The notes under the pieces are model-generated. The model was not told the origin of the DNA. It made no database searches and saw only the letters and a program-made list of their open reading frames with translations. Both the position numbers and the translations under genes were made by a program. Below are positions 49,670 to 58,578 of a DNA stretch of 64,000 bases, piece after piece. The DNA is from JBLHZY01 sp050633265 (GTDB taxonomy: Bacteria > Pseudomonadota > Alphaproteobacteria > Rhodobacterales > Rhodobacteraceae). The stretch's first letter is position 1. Each line of letters starts with the position of its first letter. The DNA lies in assembly GCA_050633265.1 (NCBI GenBank), contig JBOEGE010000012.1, forward strand, positions 1 to 64,000, written 5' to 3'.

Positions 49670-50973
49670 TGCTGATTTCTCGTCGCAAAATGCTTTTAGC
49701 CACAATTGCCGGATTTTCAATGCCGCGGTCAGCCTCTGCTTCCAACCCCAAGCATACACTACGCCCAGCTCCAATGAGTGTTCGATGGGACAAGCAAAGC
49801 AAACGAATGTCTGGGTTTCTCGGCTTCAATGGGTCTGTCCCTGGGCCCGAACTCCGATATCGACAAGGCGATCAACTTGATGTTCGCTTAGAAAATGGAA
49901 TGGAAGACGGAGCGCTGGTGCATTGGCACGGCGTTCGAGTTCCCAACCAAATGGATGGGGTTTCTATTCTATCGCAAGAGGTTGTGCCTCCGGGGGGGCA
50001 TTATGACTATAAATTCGCTTTGCCTGACGCCGGGACGTTTTGGTATCATTCGCACTACATGTCTTACGAGCAGGTTGGCCGTGGATTATTTGGCCCTTTA
50101 GTTGTTGAAGAGCACAACCCACCTGTTGTTGATCACGATATCATCGCAATGTTGGCTGACTTCAGAACATCCACCGATGGAATGCTCGACACCGATTTCA
50201 GCACCTTGGATGACTTCGTCCGCGAGGGACGCCTTGGGAACATGATACGGGTTTTTCTCAGCAGGAAGTCAGTTCAAAAAGGGGATCGCGTTCGTTTGCG
50301 GTTGCTAAACGCCGCTATCGACAGAGTGTTTCACCTTGATCTTGATGGCATTGCAGGAGCCGTTGTTGCGATTGATGGCATGCCATTGGCTTCACCGACA
50401 CAATTGCAACCTCTTACCTTAGCACCTGCACAACGGATCGACATTATCGGAACCGCTGAAACTGAAATATCATTCAATCTGAGAAATGAAGGTACGCAAA
50501 CTTCTCTCGGATCCATTTCCCTGGTTGGGCAAAATTCTGCACCAGATCGAAGTCCAATATCCGCGTTGCCGAAGCATACTCTCCGCAAACCCGGCCGAGT
50601 TAGTCAGTCTCTCGAACTCTTGATGCGGGGAGGGGAGGGGGATCAAAATCACTCTGGCCATGGCAGCTGGGCATTCAACGGGGTATCAGGGCTTCCAAAC
50701 AGACCTTTTGGTAAGTTTCGGCGGGGTGAAACGGCCCGGCTCATTTTGTTGAACCCAACCGGTTTTTCCCATGGAATTCATATGCATGGTCACCATTTCC
50801 GCGAAATCACTGACAACGGGACACTAGGCCCTTTGCGAGACACACTCTTGGTGGCGTCGGGAGAGTCGCGCGAAATTGTATGCGTTTTCGACAATCCAGG
50901 TCGTTGGTTGCTTCATTGTCATATGCTTAGTCATAGCGCAGATGGCATGGCAACTTGGGTTGAAGTATCATGA
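49669..50973 (+). CDS. Multicopper oxidase, copy 2
   Basis: The 434-residue protein has a Tat-like signal (SRRKMLLATIAGFSMPRSAS) and the full set of copper ligands: HWHGVRVPNQ, WYHSHYMSYEQ, HGIHMHGHHF and LHCHMLSHSADGM. It is related to the oxidase at 46867-48264 but shorter in the middle domain, so it is a paralog rather than a recent duplication. It may differ in substrate (Cu(I), phenolic or other). It shares its start with the DUF3047 stop and is followed by a cytochrome gene. Confidence 0.92.
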   Translation: MLISRRKMLLATIAGFSMPRSASASNPKHTLRPAPMSVRWDKQSKRMSGFLGFNGSVPGPELRYRQGDQLDVRLENGMEDGALVHWHGVRVPNQMDGVSILSQEVVPPGGHYDYKFALPDAGTFWYHSHYMSYEQVGRGLFGPLVVEEHNPPVVDHDIIAMLADFRTSTDGMLDTDFSTLDDFVREGRLGNMIRVFLSRKSVQKGDRVRLRLLNAAIDRVFHLDLDGIAGAVVAIDGMPLASPTQLQPLTLAPAQRIDIIGTAETEISFNLRNEGTQTSLGSISLVGQNSAPDRSPISALPKHTLRKPGRVSQSLELLMRGGEGDQNHSGHGSWAFNGVSGLPNRPFGKFRRGETARLILLNPTGFSHGIHMHGHHFREITDNGTLGPLRDTLLVASGESREIVCVFDNPGRWLLHCHMLSHSADGMATWVEVS

Positions 50974-51016
50974 AAACAGGCCTTCCCCTTCAATCATTCT
51001 ATCGTGGAGCACGACA

Positions 51017-51508
51017 TTGACTCGGTCACATATTCTGACTTTTGGTTTCATACTCATTGTTGGCATTTCTGTACTTGCTTTCACCCTTGGCGCTGCCTTT
51101 GAGAAGCCAAACATTGCCAAACAGCCCGAAAAGTCGAGCGTCGAAGCCGGTGAGATGCTGTACGCGGAAAACTGTGCATCGTGCCACGGTGTGCAGCTGG
51201 AAGGGGAGCCGAATTGGCGCAGCCCGAAAGATGACGGCTCGCTTCCCGCCCCACCACACGATCGAACGGGCCATACATGGCACCATGGAGATGCACTGTT
51301 GTTCAACTACACGAAGTTTGGGGGGAAGGCCGCTCTAGAGGCAAGTGGCGTGACAAATTTCAACAGCGGCATGCCGAGCTTTGCGGACCTTCTGAGCGAC
51401 CAAGAGATCTGGGATATTTTGGCCTTTATCAAATCCACTTGGCCGGAGCGAATGCGCGAAACCCAAAGAGGGCGGACTTTAGGGGAGCAGATGGAAGACG
51501 GCACATGA
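51017..51508 (+). CDS. Mono-heme cytochrome c (TTG start)
   Basis: A 163-residue protein beginning at TTG 51017, supported by GGAG seven bases upstream. A longer open frame runs back into the multicopper oxidase gene but would add unrelated sequence. It has an N-terminal helix (ILTFGFILIVGISVLAFTLG), the heme motif CASCH in YAENCASCHGVQLEGEPNW, and a C-terminal GMPSFADLLSDQEIWDILAFIKS helix with a probable methionine ligand. It could accept electrons from the adjacent multicopper oxidase. Confidence 0.85.
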   Translation: MTRSHILTFGFILIVGISVLAFTLGAAFEKPNIAKQPEKSSVEAGEMLYAENCASCHGVQLEGEPNWRSPKDDGSLPAPPHDRTGHTWHHGDALLFNYTKFGGKAALEASGVTNFNSGMPSFADLLSDQEIWDILAFIKSTWPERMRETQRGRTLGEQMEDGT

Positions 51509-51605
51509 ACGACCACCTCTTGACCTTCGTTATAATGAGATCGAACCAATTCGATACAGGTGAGACAAAAAGCGCCAGACATGTCTGGTCAGAAAGGAAA
51601 GTACC

Positions 51606-52082
51606 ATGACTAAGTTAGATTTTAATCGCCGCGCTGTGTTGGGTGGCCTATGCGCCGCTGGCTTCACAATGGCTGTTCCAGCCATCGCCGCCACGGGCCC
51701 GTTGATGCAAGTCGTTAAAGATCCGAATTGTGGGTGCTGCGGTGCCTGGATCAACGTCATGGCTAGCGCTGGATTCGACGTTAAGGTTCGCGACGTTCCC
51801 TACGATGATTTGGTTCAGTTGAAAGCCGACAGCGGGATCAGTGACGAAATGGCATCGTGCCACACGGCTCATGTTGACGGGTACATTATTGAAGGCCATG
51901 TACCCGCACCGGATATCGAACGGCTGCTGACCGAGCGTCCCGACGCTATTGGCTTGGCAGTGCCTGGTATGCCATGGGGGTCGCCCGGTATGGGTCCCGA
52001 AAACGAGCGTGATGCATATACAGTGTATTTGATCCGAAAAGACGGCTCAGTTGAGACTTTCACCGAATACGAAGCGGCATAG
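51606..52082 (+). CDS. DUF411 metal-binding protein, copy 1
   Basis: The 158-residue protein has a Tat-type signal (NRRAVLGGLCAAGFTMAVP) and the DUF411 domain: DPNCGCCGAWINVMASAGFDV, EMASCHTAHVDGYIIEGHVPA, LAVPGMPWGSPGM. The Cys pair and the Cys-His motif are the presumed copper ligands. DUF411 proteins (CopG-like) occur in copper and silver operons. A diverged copy, with CGCCLAW, is at 61363-61815. The gene ends shortly before a strong terminator hairpin. Confidence 0.9.
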   Translation: MTKLDFNRRAVLGGLCAAGFTMAVPAIAATGPLMQVVKDPNCGCCGAWINVMASAGFDVKVRDVPYDDLVQLKADSGISDEMASCHTAHVDGYIIEGHVPAPDIERLLTERPDAIGLAVPGMPWGSPGMGPENERDAYTVYLIRKDGSVETFTEYEAA

Positions 52083-52101
52083 ACAGCCGCAGGCTCTATT
52101 A

Positions 52102-52136
52102 GGGCTTGAGGGTGCCAAACAGCCGCCCTCAAGCCC
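52102..52136. terminator. Bidirectional terminator hairpin
   Basis: GGGCTTGAGGG (52102-52112) and CCCTCAAGCCC (52126-52136) form a perfect 11-bp stem between two converging genes, the DUF411 gene (ending 52082) and copZ (ending 52175). It would serve both strands. Confidence 0.75.
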
Positions 52137-52174
52137 TCAATTCTTGTCCCGACACTGAAGCAATAAGCCACAGA

Positions 52175-52375
52175 TCAAGCGGCGATCGTTCCTGTATAGC
52201 CTTCTTTCTCCAATAGACGCGCCAATTCATCATCGCTGAGCCGGCTTGTGATTTCTACTGTGCGACCCTCCAAATCGAATTTCAGAACAGCGTCGCCGTC
52301 TTCCGACCCTACGGCCTTTTCAATAGAAGCCGTACAATGGCCACAGGTCATATCGGGTACATTGAACTTACTCAT
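52175..52375 (-). CDS. copZ: CopZ-like copper chaperone (HMA domain)
   Basis: The 66-residue protein is a single heavy-metal-associated domain with the Cu(I) motif MTCGHC (residues 9-14) and the usual beta-alpha-beta pattern. It carries Cu(I) in the cytoplasm to CopA or CueR. ATG 52375 follows GGAGAAAACT. It is divergent from copA (52523), and the 147-bp interval holds an operator-like element for each gene. Confidence 0.9.
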   Translation of the reverse strand: MSKFNVPDMTCGHCTASIEKAVGSEDGDAVLKFDLEGRTVEITSRLSDDELARLLEKEGYTGTIAA

Positions 52376-52408
52376 AGTTTTCTCCTTTTTAGATTCAAAG
52401 AAAGAGGG

Positions 52409-52490
52409 GCAGGTTCCCATAGGGTAGGGTCAAGCACAAATTATTCGACTTACGGCGCTTGACCCTACCCTAACTGGAACCCCCTTTAGT
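52409..52490. promoter_or_regulatory. Two divergent CueR-like operators between copZ and copA
   Basis: Toward copA: TTGACC (52459-52464), CTACCC, then GGAACC and TTTAGT (52485-52490). Toward copZ: TTGACC (52428-52433), CTACCC, then GGAACC at 52412-52417, read on the minus strand. Both keep the same spacing from the -35-like TTGACC to the GGAACC half. The 19-20 bp distance from -35 to -10 fits activation by CueR, encoded at 55046-55447. Confidence 0.7.
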
Positions 52491-52522
52491 CGGTTTTGAA
52501 ACGACGAATCGCGGAGTGTGTC

Positions 52523-54976
52523 ATGTCAGAAAATCAAGTGCTTACATTTTCGGTTGACGGGATGACCTGTGCGTCCTGTGTCGGACGTGTCGAAAAGACA
52601 TTGTCGAGTATTGCCGGTGTGAACGAAGCTGCGGTCAATCTGGCAAATGAAACTGCACAGGTGCAATATTCCGAACCGGCTAACCTGTCTGCTATGATTG
52701 ATGCTCTTGGGGAGGCAGGCTATCCCGCCTCAACAAACGAGATTACGTTAGATGTCGAAGGCATGACCTGTGCCAGCTGCGTTGGTCGGGTCGAACGCAA
52801 ACTCAAAGCCAGCGAGGGGGTCATCGACGCGCAAGTCAATCTGGCGACAGAGGCGGCGACGGTCCGCTATGTTAACGGCGCAATCACTCCGGCGGAATTG
52901 GCAAGGATATCAACCGAGCTCGGATATCCGGCCAAGGTCAAAGATGGCGAAGACCTCAGCAAACAGGACCGCAAAGCCGCTGATATCAAAAAACTGGGAC
53001 GACTTACGCTTTTTGCAGCCCTATTGGCCTTCCCTGTGTTTGTGATCGAGATGGGCGGCCATTTAGTACCATCAATGCATATGTGGATTGAGCAAAATAT
53101 TGGGTTGCAAAATAGCCGGCTTCTACAATTCTTTTTGACCACAATCGTATTGTTCGGCCCTGGATTGCGCTTCTACACAAAGGGCTTTCCCCAGCTATTG
53201 AAAGGTACGCCGGATATGAACTCGCTTGTAGCGCTCGGCACTTCGGCGGCCTACGGGTTCTCATTAGTATCGACATTCACCCCAGCCCTTCTGCCTGAGG
53301 GCACGGTCAACGTTTACTATGAGGCCGCGGCCGTAATTGTTGTGTTGATACTTTTGGGTCGCTACCTCGAAGCTCGCGCCAAAGGGCGCACAGGCGAGGC
53401 AATCCGAAAGTTGGTCGGGCTTCAGGCGAAAATCGCGCGTGTTGAACGGGGGGGCGAGGTCGTCGAGCTAGCAATCGAAGAGATTATGGTCGGTGACCTG
53501 ATCCATGTTCGCCCCGGTGAGAAAATCGCCGTGGATGGCACAGTAACCAACGGCAAATCTTATGTTGATGAAAGTATGATCACCGGGGAACCCGTGCCCG
53601 TCGAGAAAGGTGTAGGCGCCGAAGTCGTTGGGGCGACCGTGAACGGCACAGGCGCCTTGGTCTTTCGGGCGACCAAGATTGGCGCAGATACAATGCTGGC
53701 GCAAATCATCCAGATGGTCGAACAGGCGCAAGGGGCCAAATTGCCCATCCAAGGTCTTGTCGACCGCATTACATCGTGGTTCGTTCCTGCGGTTATGGTG
53801 GTAGCCGCCATAACTGTGGGAACATGGCTACTATTTGGTCCAGATCCCGCATTGAGCTTTGCCTTGATCGCAGGCGTTGCTGTGTTGATCATTGCATGTC
53901 CTTGCGCAATGGGTCTGGCAACGCCGACTTCAATCATGGTCGGCACAGGTCGGGCCGCAGAGATGGGGGTTCTTTTTCGAAAGGGTGATGCTCTGCAAAT
54001 GCTGCAGGAAGCAAAAGTGGTGGCGCTTGACAAGACCGGTACGTTGACCCAGGGCCGTCCCGAGCTCACGGACCTGGTCGCTGCAGGCGGCTTCGACGAA
54101 GATGAGGTACTTCGCCTTGTTGCTGCACTTGAGGCGCAATCCGAACACCCGATCGCCGAAGCCATTACGCGCGCGGCCGTTCAGAAAGGGCTGAAGAGCG
54201 CCGAAGTTACTGCCTTTTCCTCCCTCACTGGCTACGGCGTTGAGGCAACTGTTGACGGTCAACAGGTTATTGTCGGCGCAGATCGGCTCATGAAGCGCGA
54301 GGGAATCGACATGGGCACACTTGCCCAAACCGGTGACGCATTGGGGCTCAAAGGCCGCACGCCGCTCTATGCCGCCATTGACGGGAAAATAGCAGCGGCA
54401 ATCGCGGTATCAGACCCGATCAAACCTGCGACCCCTCGAGCCATCTCAGCTCTACATGGACTTGGTCTGAACGTGGCAATGATCACCGGGGACAATCAGG
54501 GCACCGCCCACGCAATTGCAACTGAACTGGGGATTGATATTGTTGTCGCTGAGGTACTACCTGAGGGGAAAGTTGCCGCGTTGGAGGAGTTGCGCAAGCG
54601 TGGCAAGCTGGCTTTCGTTGGCGACGGAATCAACGATGCGCCAGCGTTGGCTACCGCAGATGTAGGCATCGCGATCGGCACTGGCACAGATGTGGCAATC
54701 GAAGCGGCCGATGTCGTATTGATGTCTGGCGAGCTAACTGGAGTGGTCAATGCCTTTGACATCTCGACGCGTACAATGCGTAACATCCGACAGAACCTGT
54801 TCTGGGCCTTTAGCTACAATACGCTGCTTATCCCTGTGGCAGCAGGTATCTTGTATCCGGCCTTTGGCGTGCTCCTATCACCGGTGTTGGCAGCCGGAGC
54901 GATGGCGCTATCCAGCGTATTTGTGCTAACGAATGCACTTCGCTTACGATGGGTAAAGCCCGTATTGAGCGACTAG
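52523..54976 (+). CDS. copA: Cu(I)-exporting P1B ATPase with two HMA domains
   Basis: The 817-residue protein starts with two HMA domains, each with MTCASC (about residues 13-18 and 82-87). Eight membrane helices follow, then TGEP, the CPC motif in IIACPCAMGLATP, DKTGTLTQGRPELTDL and the GDGINDAPA hinge. It is a standard CopA that exports cytoplasmic Cu(I). It differs in domain layout from the YHS-type ATPase at 27027-29375. ATG 52523 is chosen over an earlier in-frame start. CueR follows 69 bp downstream. Confidence 0.94.
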   Translation: MSENQVLTFSVDGMTCASCVGRVEKTLSSIAGVNEAAVNLANETAQVQYSEPANLSAMIDALGEAGYPASTNEITLDVEGMTCASCVGRVERKLKASEGVIDAQVNLATEAATVRYVNGAITPAELARISTELGYPAKVKDGEDLSKQDRKAADIKKLGRLTLFAALLAFPVFVIEMGGHLVPSMHMWIEQNIGLQNSRLLQFFLTTIVLFGPGLRFYTKGFPQLLKGTPDMNSLVALGTSAAYGFSLVSTFTPALLPEGTVNVYYEAAAVIVVLILLGRYLEARAKGRTGEAIRKLVGLQAKIARVERGGEVVELAIEEIMVGDLIHVRPGEKIAVDGTVTNGKSYVDESMITGEPVPVEKGVGAEVVGATVNGTGALVFRATKIGADTMLAQIIQMVEQAQGAKLPIQGLVDRITSWFVPAVMVVAAITVGTWLLFGPDPALSFALIAGVAVLIIACPCAMGLATPTSIMVGTGRAAEMGVLFRKGDALQMLQEAKVVALDKTGTLTQGRPELTDLVAAGGFDEDEVLRLVAALEAQSEHPIAEAITRAAVQKGLKSAEVTAFSSLTGYGVEATVDGQQVIVGADRLMKREGIDMGTLAQTGDALGLKGRTPLYAAIDGKIAAAIAVSDPIKPATPRAISALHGLGLNVAMITGDNQGTAHAIATELGIDIVVAEVLPEGKVAALEELRKRGKLAFVGDGINDAPALATADVGIAIGTGTDVAIEAADVVLMSGELTGVVNAFDISTRTMRNIRQNLFWAFSYNTLLIPVAAGILYPAFGVLLSPVLAAGAMALSSVFVLTNALRLRWVKPVLSD

Positions 54977-55045
54977 ATCCCTGGCAGTCAATGGACGCCC
55001 GGTCACCCCATCGAGTTCCTAGAAATGTCTTAGTTAGGAGGCCAA

Positions 55046-55447
55046 ATGAACCTTAACATTGGCGAAGTATCCAAACGCACCGGTTTGCGGGCAAAAACCA
55101 TCCGTTACTATGAGGACATTGGGCTTGTTAAACCGCTGCGCGACACAAACGACTACCGTGTCTTCCGTGAATCCGACTTCCACAAGTTGGTTTTTCTTGG
55201 CCGCGCCCGCGCCTTGGGGTTTTCCATCGACGAATGCCGCAATTTACTGGCGCTCTATGAGGACGAAACTCGCGCAAGCGCTGAGGTGAAAGACATAACA
55301 CGCAAACATTTGGAAGAAATCGAGGCCAAAATTACCGATCTCCAAGCCATGTATGAAACACTGACACATCTTTCCAATGAATGTGCCGGAGATCACCGCC
55401 CAGATTGCCCCATTCTGAAAGGTCTCAGCGAGGATCCTTGTCACTGA
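55046..55447 (+). CDS. cueR: CueR, Cu(I)-sensing MerR-family regulator
   Basis: A 133-residue MerR protein. The winged helix includes IGEVSKRTGLRAKTIRYYEDIGLV. The two metal ligands, Cys113 and Cys121 in ECAGDHRPDCPIL, match the CueR pair. CueR activates copA-type promoters with a 19-bp spacer on binding Cu(I), and several such promoters occur here. The ribosome site AGGAGG precedes its ATG. The gene follows copA in the same direction and may be cotranscribed with it. Confidence 0.92.
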   Translation: MNLNIGEVSKRTGLRAKTIRYYEDIGLVKPLRDTNDYRVFRESDFHKLVFLGRARALGFSIDECRNLLALYEDETRASAEVKDITRKHLEEIEAKITDLQAMYETLTHLSNECAGDHRPDCPILKGLSEDPCH

Positions 55448-55528
55448 TCTCCAAAGTATTCTCAAAGAAAGTGAAACACTCAGTATGGCTACGACGAATC
55501 CCTAATTCACCGCTTCCGACAAATACCA

Positions 55529-55553
55529 ATGGAGATCCATGTGGTAGGGTCAA
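55529..55553 (-). promoter_or_regulatory. Orphan CueR-like operator downstream of cueR
   Basis: Reading leftward, TTGACC (55548-55553) followed by CTACC and, further on, GGATCT resembles the operators at copA and copZ. It points toward the 3' end of cueR and has no gene downstream in its direction. It may be a remnant, a decoy site or a source of antisense RNA to cueR. Confidence 0.35.
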
Positions 55554-55655
55554 TTTTAACATAAGATAGATTATCGGCTAAACTTGTTCCGTGTCTGCCC
55601 CGTCATGTTGCCAGCTTGCAATGCCCTAACTCCGCCCTCAGGGCTGCCAAGTCAT

Positions 55656-56204
55656 TCATAAAAACCGTCGTGTAGATGCCTTGTACTCTTCGTACTGCGA
55701 TCCGTATTCCTCCTTTAGCCACGGCTCCTCGGCAAATGGCGTGGCAATCAGAATAACGACAATTGCCACCCCCAAAACGAACGCCAATGGAGTTGCAGAA
55801 AGGATCATCCATCCGCCAACCATAGCGATGTCGGCAACGTACTGAGGGTTACGCGAGAAGCGATACATCCCTGCTGTTCGCAAAGCCCCCTTCGCGCCGC
55901 CTGTTTGCGGTAACCCGAAGTGAACGACTTCGGCCCACACGACGAAATGGCCGATTATGATTAGCGGTATCCCAATCCCAAACCGCACCCAGCTTGATAT
56001 TTGCAGACTGCCCCACCCTAAAATGCCCAGCAATATGAGAATGCCAAAGAGTGAAAGGGTAGGCGCCCAAACCAGAATAGGTGTGACCCGCGTGAAATTC
56101 TTAGGGGGCCAAATTCGGCGCCTTGGAAAGGCAATCGACCAAAGGATCAAGCACAGGGTCACGCCGGCAATTCCCAAGCCTAGATACAGAGATGTCTCTT
56201 CCAT
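55656..56204 (-). CDS. Isoprenylcysteine methyltransferase-like (ICMT/PEMT) membrane protein
   Basis: The 182-residue protein has about five membrane helices and the ICMT/phospholipid methyltransferase-type C-terminus: RFSRNPQYVADIAMVGGW, then PFAEEPWLKEEYGSQYEEYK. Family members methylate lipids or small thiol groups using S-adenosylmethionine, and many bacterial ones are uncharacterised and sit near metal transporters. The ATG overlaps the CDF stop codon by one base, so it is the last gene of the second MerR/transglutaminase/CDF operon. Confidence 0.82.
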   Translation of the reverse strand: MEETSLYLGLGIAGVTLCLILWSIAFPRRRIWPPKNFTRVTPILVWAPTLSLFGILILLGILGWGSLQISSWVRFGIGIPLIIIGHFVVWAEVVHFGLPQTGGAKGALRTAGMYRFSRNPQYVADIAMVGGWMILSATPLAFVLGVAIVVILIATPFAEEPWLKEEYGSQYEEYKASTRRFL

Positions 56205-57124
56205 CAGTGATCTCCCGCCTCATGCCCATAGAGTTGCGCATCATTGTGAGCATTCACCAGATATTCCAATTCGAGCGTGGAATGCTGGATACCAAACTCT
56301 GCGGCGAGGCGCGCTTTCACGGCTGCTTTGATCAGTTCGCTGGATGCGCCGTCATCGGTCACGACATGGCAATCCAGCGCCGCTTGGTTCTCCTGCATCT
56401 GCCAAAGGTGACCATGATGGACATCGTTTACGCCATCTACATCCCGAAGGGACGCAACGACAGCATCACTGTCAAGATCGGGAGGGCTTCCGAGCATTAG
56501 AGTACGGATAGGGCTACCGATTTCAGTCACCGCGAGGTAGAGAATGTAGATTGCAATAATGAGCGTGATAGCGGGATCGACCCACCACATATTGTACAGT
56601 AAGATAAGCGACCCACCGATGATGACAGCGACTGAGGCCAAGGCATCCGACAAATTGTGCAAGAATAGAGCCCTAATATTCACGCTGCCCTTCTGCATGG
56701 AATAGGTCAAAACCGCTGTCAATGCATCGACCACAAGCGCGACCGAGCCAAGAATTACGACGGTCCACCCGGCTACTTCGGTCGGCTCGAAAAACCGCAT
56801 CCCGCCTTCATAAATCAGATAAAGACCTACAATAATCAGAGTGGTGTAGTTGACGAGCGCTGCGACGACTTCGATCCTGCCGTAGCCGAAAGTCATTCGC
56901 TCATCAGCGGGACGTCTCGAGATCTTACGCGCCGCGAAGGCAATAACGAGCGATGCCATGTCCGAAAAATTGTGCAATGCATCCGCAATAAGGGCAAGAC
57001 TTCCCGACAAGATGCCCCCGACGATTTGAGCGACCGTCAGTAGCGCATTGGCCCAAATCGCTATGAAAACACGCCGATCCCCAGACGCGGGATCAATATG
57101 CGCGTGAGAATGATCATGAGGCAT
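56204..57124 (-). CDS. CDF-family zinc/cadmium/cobalt transporter (CzcD/ZitB-like)
   Basis: A 306-residue protein with a His-rich start (MPHDHSHAHID), six membrane helices and the transport-site motifs: SLALIADALHNFSDMAS in helix 2 and ALFLHNLSDALASVAV in helix 5. A full C-terminal cytoplasmic domain (LRDVDGVNDVHHGHLWQM) is present. It exports Zn or related divalent ions. ATG 57124 overlaps the transglutaminase-like gene by 11 bp. It is longer and more canonical than the CDF copy at 17527-18162. Confidence 0.92.
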   Translation of the reverse strand: MPHDHSHAHIDPASGDRRVFIAIWANALLTVAQIVGGILSGSLALIADALHNFSDMASLVIAFAARKISRRPADERMTFGYGRIEVVAALVNYTTLIIVGLYLIYEGGMRFFEPTEVAGWTVVILGSVALVVDALTAVLTYSMQKGSVNIRALFLHNLSDALASVAVIIGGSLILLYNMWWVDPAITLIIAIYILYLAVTEIGSPIRTLMLGSPPDLDSDAVVASLRDVDGVNDVHHGHLWQMQENQAALDCHVVTDDGASSELIKAAVKARLAAEFGIQHSTLELEYLVNAHNDAQLYGHEAGDH

Positions 57125-57884
57125 GTCGGACCTCCTTATGGCTATGATTGGGATGGGTAAGCCCCGGAATTTTTGGAACTCTTCCCGCACGAATACGACG
57201 TACACGGGCATTCATCCAATGTCGAATGATGTGCCGGTAAAGCAGGCCCTTTACGGCACCAAATGCCTGCCAATGGTCGGCATAGAATTCATCTGGCGCA
57301 TCGTATGTGCCGAAGTCCTGAACTATCCCTGTTCTCTGAATGTAGGTACTGCCTCCTGTCCACTCAACAGGTGTGGAAGCCAGACAATCGGTCCCCGCGC
57401 CATAACCGCACAGGTTGGAAGTATTCGGAAATGTGGCCTGAAGTGCCGCCAGAAACGGGGCATCGAGTATGAAACCTTCTAGGTTTTGCCAGCCCACTTC
57501 GGTCTCGACCTCGATCCACGAGTGTATGATCTCGCTTGGCGCAATTGGATAGACGAGCTCGGGCACGACACCGCGTTGCAGCTCTTTGTGGATGGTAAAA
57601 CCATGAAAACGACAACGCACGCCAACTGCGCGCAGCAACGCCATCAAAAGTGTACCTTTGGTGTTGCACTGACCAAACCCGTCGGCGAGCACTTCTGAGG
57701 CGGTGATGTCATCGGATCGATTATATCCAAAAACGATCTCATTGCGTACGAAATCGTAAACTGCACCAATACGTTCATGGGTAGTGAGAGCACTCCACCC
57801 TCTATCTCGCACCAATCGATTTATCGAAGGGTTATCGAAATTTAGGATCTTAGTGGCTGACAGAAGCGGATCGCTGCTGGGCAT
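57114..57884 (-). CDS. Transglutaminase-like protein of the metal cluster (copy 2)
   Basis: The 256-residue protein is closely related to the one at 18162-18932: the Cys loop GFGQCNTK (Cys73), HSWIEV (His121) and NLEGFILDA match almost residue for residue. The basic C-terminus (RIRAGRVPKIPGLTHPNHSHKEVRHAS) is His-rich. It lacks a signal peptide. A MerR-type promoter lies directly upstream, and a CDF transporter overlaps downstream. Two copies with the same neighbours argue for a functional module of MerR, transglutaminase-like enzyme and CDF exporter. Confidence 0.86.
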   Translation of the reverse strand: MPSSDPLLSATKILNFDNPSINRLVRDRGWSALTTHERIGAVYDFVRNEIVFGYNRSDDITASEVLADGFGQCNTKGTLLMALLRAVGVRCRFHGFTIHKELQRGVVPELVYPIAPSEIIHSWIEVETEVGWQNLEGFILDAPFLAALQATFPNTSNLCGYGAGTDCLASTPVEWTGGSTYIQRTGIVQDFGTYDAPDEFYADHWQAFGAVKGLLYRHIIRHWMNARVRRIRAGRVPKIPGLTHPNHSHKEVRHAS

Positions 57885-57913
57885 AATTCATCTCCTCGAA
57901 TCGTCTAAGAGAA

Positions 57914-57944
57914 GATGTAGTTGCTACAGCAACTATAGGTTCAA
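57914..57944 (-). promoter_or_regulatory. MerR-type promoter of the second transglutaminase/CDF operon
   Basis: Reading leftward, TTGAAC (57939-57944) and TACATC (57914-57919) have a 19-bp spacer. It holds the dyad TAGTTGC-N4-GCAACTA. The architecture is the same as at 18961-18991, but the dyad sequence differs, which suggests each MerR copy reads its own operator. Confidence 0.78.
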
Positions 57945-57976
57945 GGGACTTCCTAAACTCTCTTGTCCACGATGAA

Positions 57977-58405
57977 TTAGCCTCCGATTTGATCGTGGTT
58001 GGTTAGGCACTCTGAATGATCGCGCAAGACTTCAAGAACCTTGCAGTCTGCGGTGTTGCCACCACTACATTCTTGGATCATCCGCTTTAGTTCAGTCTGT
58101 AGTGCTTTCAGCCGATCCATCCGCAATTCGACTTGTTTGAGTTGCCGACGGGCAATGGAATCCGCCTCGTGACACGAGTGATCTGGACTGTCACTTAACG
58201 CGAGAAGCTCGCGGATTGCTTCAAGAGGAAACCCCAACTGACGAGCGTGGCGGATAAATGACAGACGATCAACTTCGACAGCACTATAGCGACGCTGACC
58301 GCCCTCCGTGCGTCCCGGTTCGGGCATCAAGCCGATTTGTTCATAGTAGCGGATTGTCTGAACCTTTGTGCCGGTTTTCTTTCCGAGGTTTCCAATTGTA
58401 AGCAT
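57977..58405 (-). CDS. MerR-family metal-responsive regulator (copy 2, ZntR/CadR/PbrR-like)
   Basis: A 142-residue MerR protein: winged helix (IGNLGKKTGTKVQTIRYYEQIGLM), the FIRHARQLGFPLEAI turn and a dimer helix. Cysteines at 78, 113, 121 and 133, with a nearby histidine, form a Zn/Cd/Pb-type metal site. It lies upstream of its target operon in the same direction, unlike copy 1, which is divergent. It should bind the TAGTTGC dyad at 57914-57944. Confidence 0.88.
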   Translation of the reverse strand: MLTIGNLGKKTGTKVQTIRYYEQIGLMPEPGRTEGGQRRYSAVEVDRLSFIRHARQLGFPLEAIRELLALSDSPDHSCHEADSIARRQLKQVELRMDRLKALQTELKRMIQECSGGNTADCKVLEVLRDHSECLTNHDQIGG

Positions 58406-58578
58406 CTAGCCTCCATTTCTAAAGCTTTAGTAGGTTTAGCTTATATGTAGTGCAAGCCAAGGCCAAGATCACTAATTTGTGACACGCAGCCATCTGGCCA
58501 CGAAACAGCTTGAACCTCTAGCTGCTAGAACAATTAAAGTGCCGTCAATAATAGATGGGATCAGGCGCAAAACGAACA

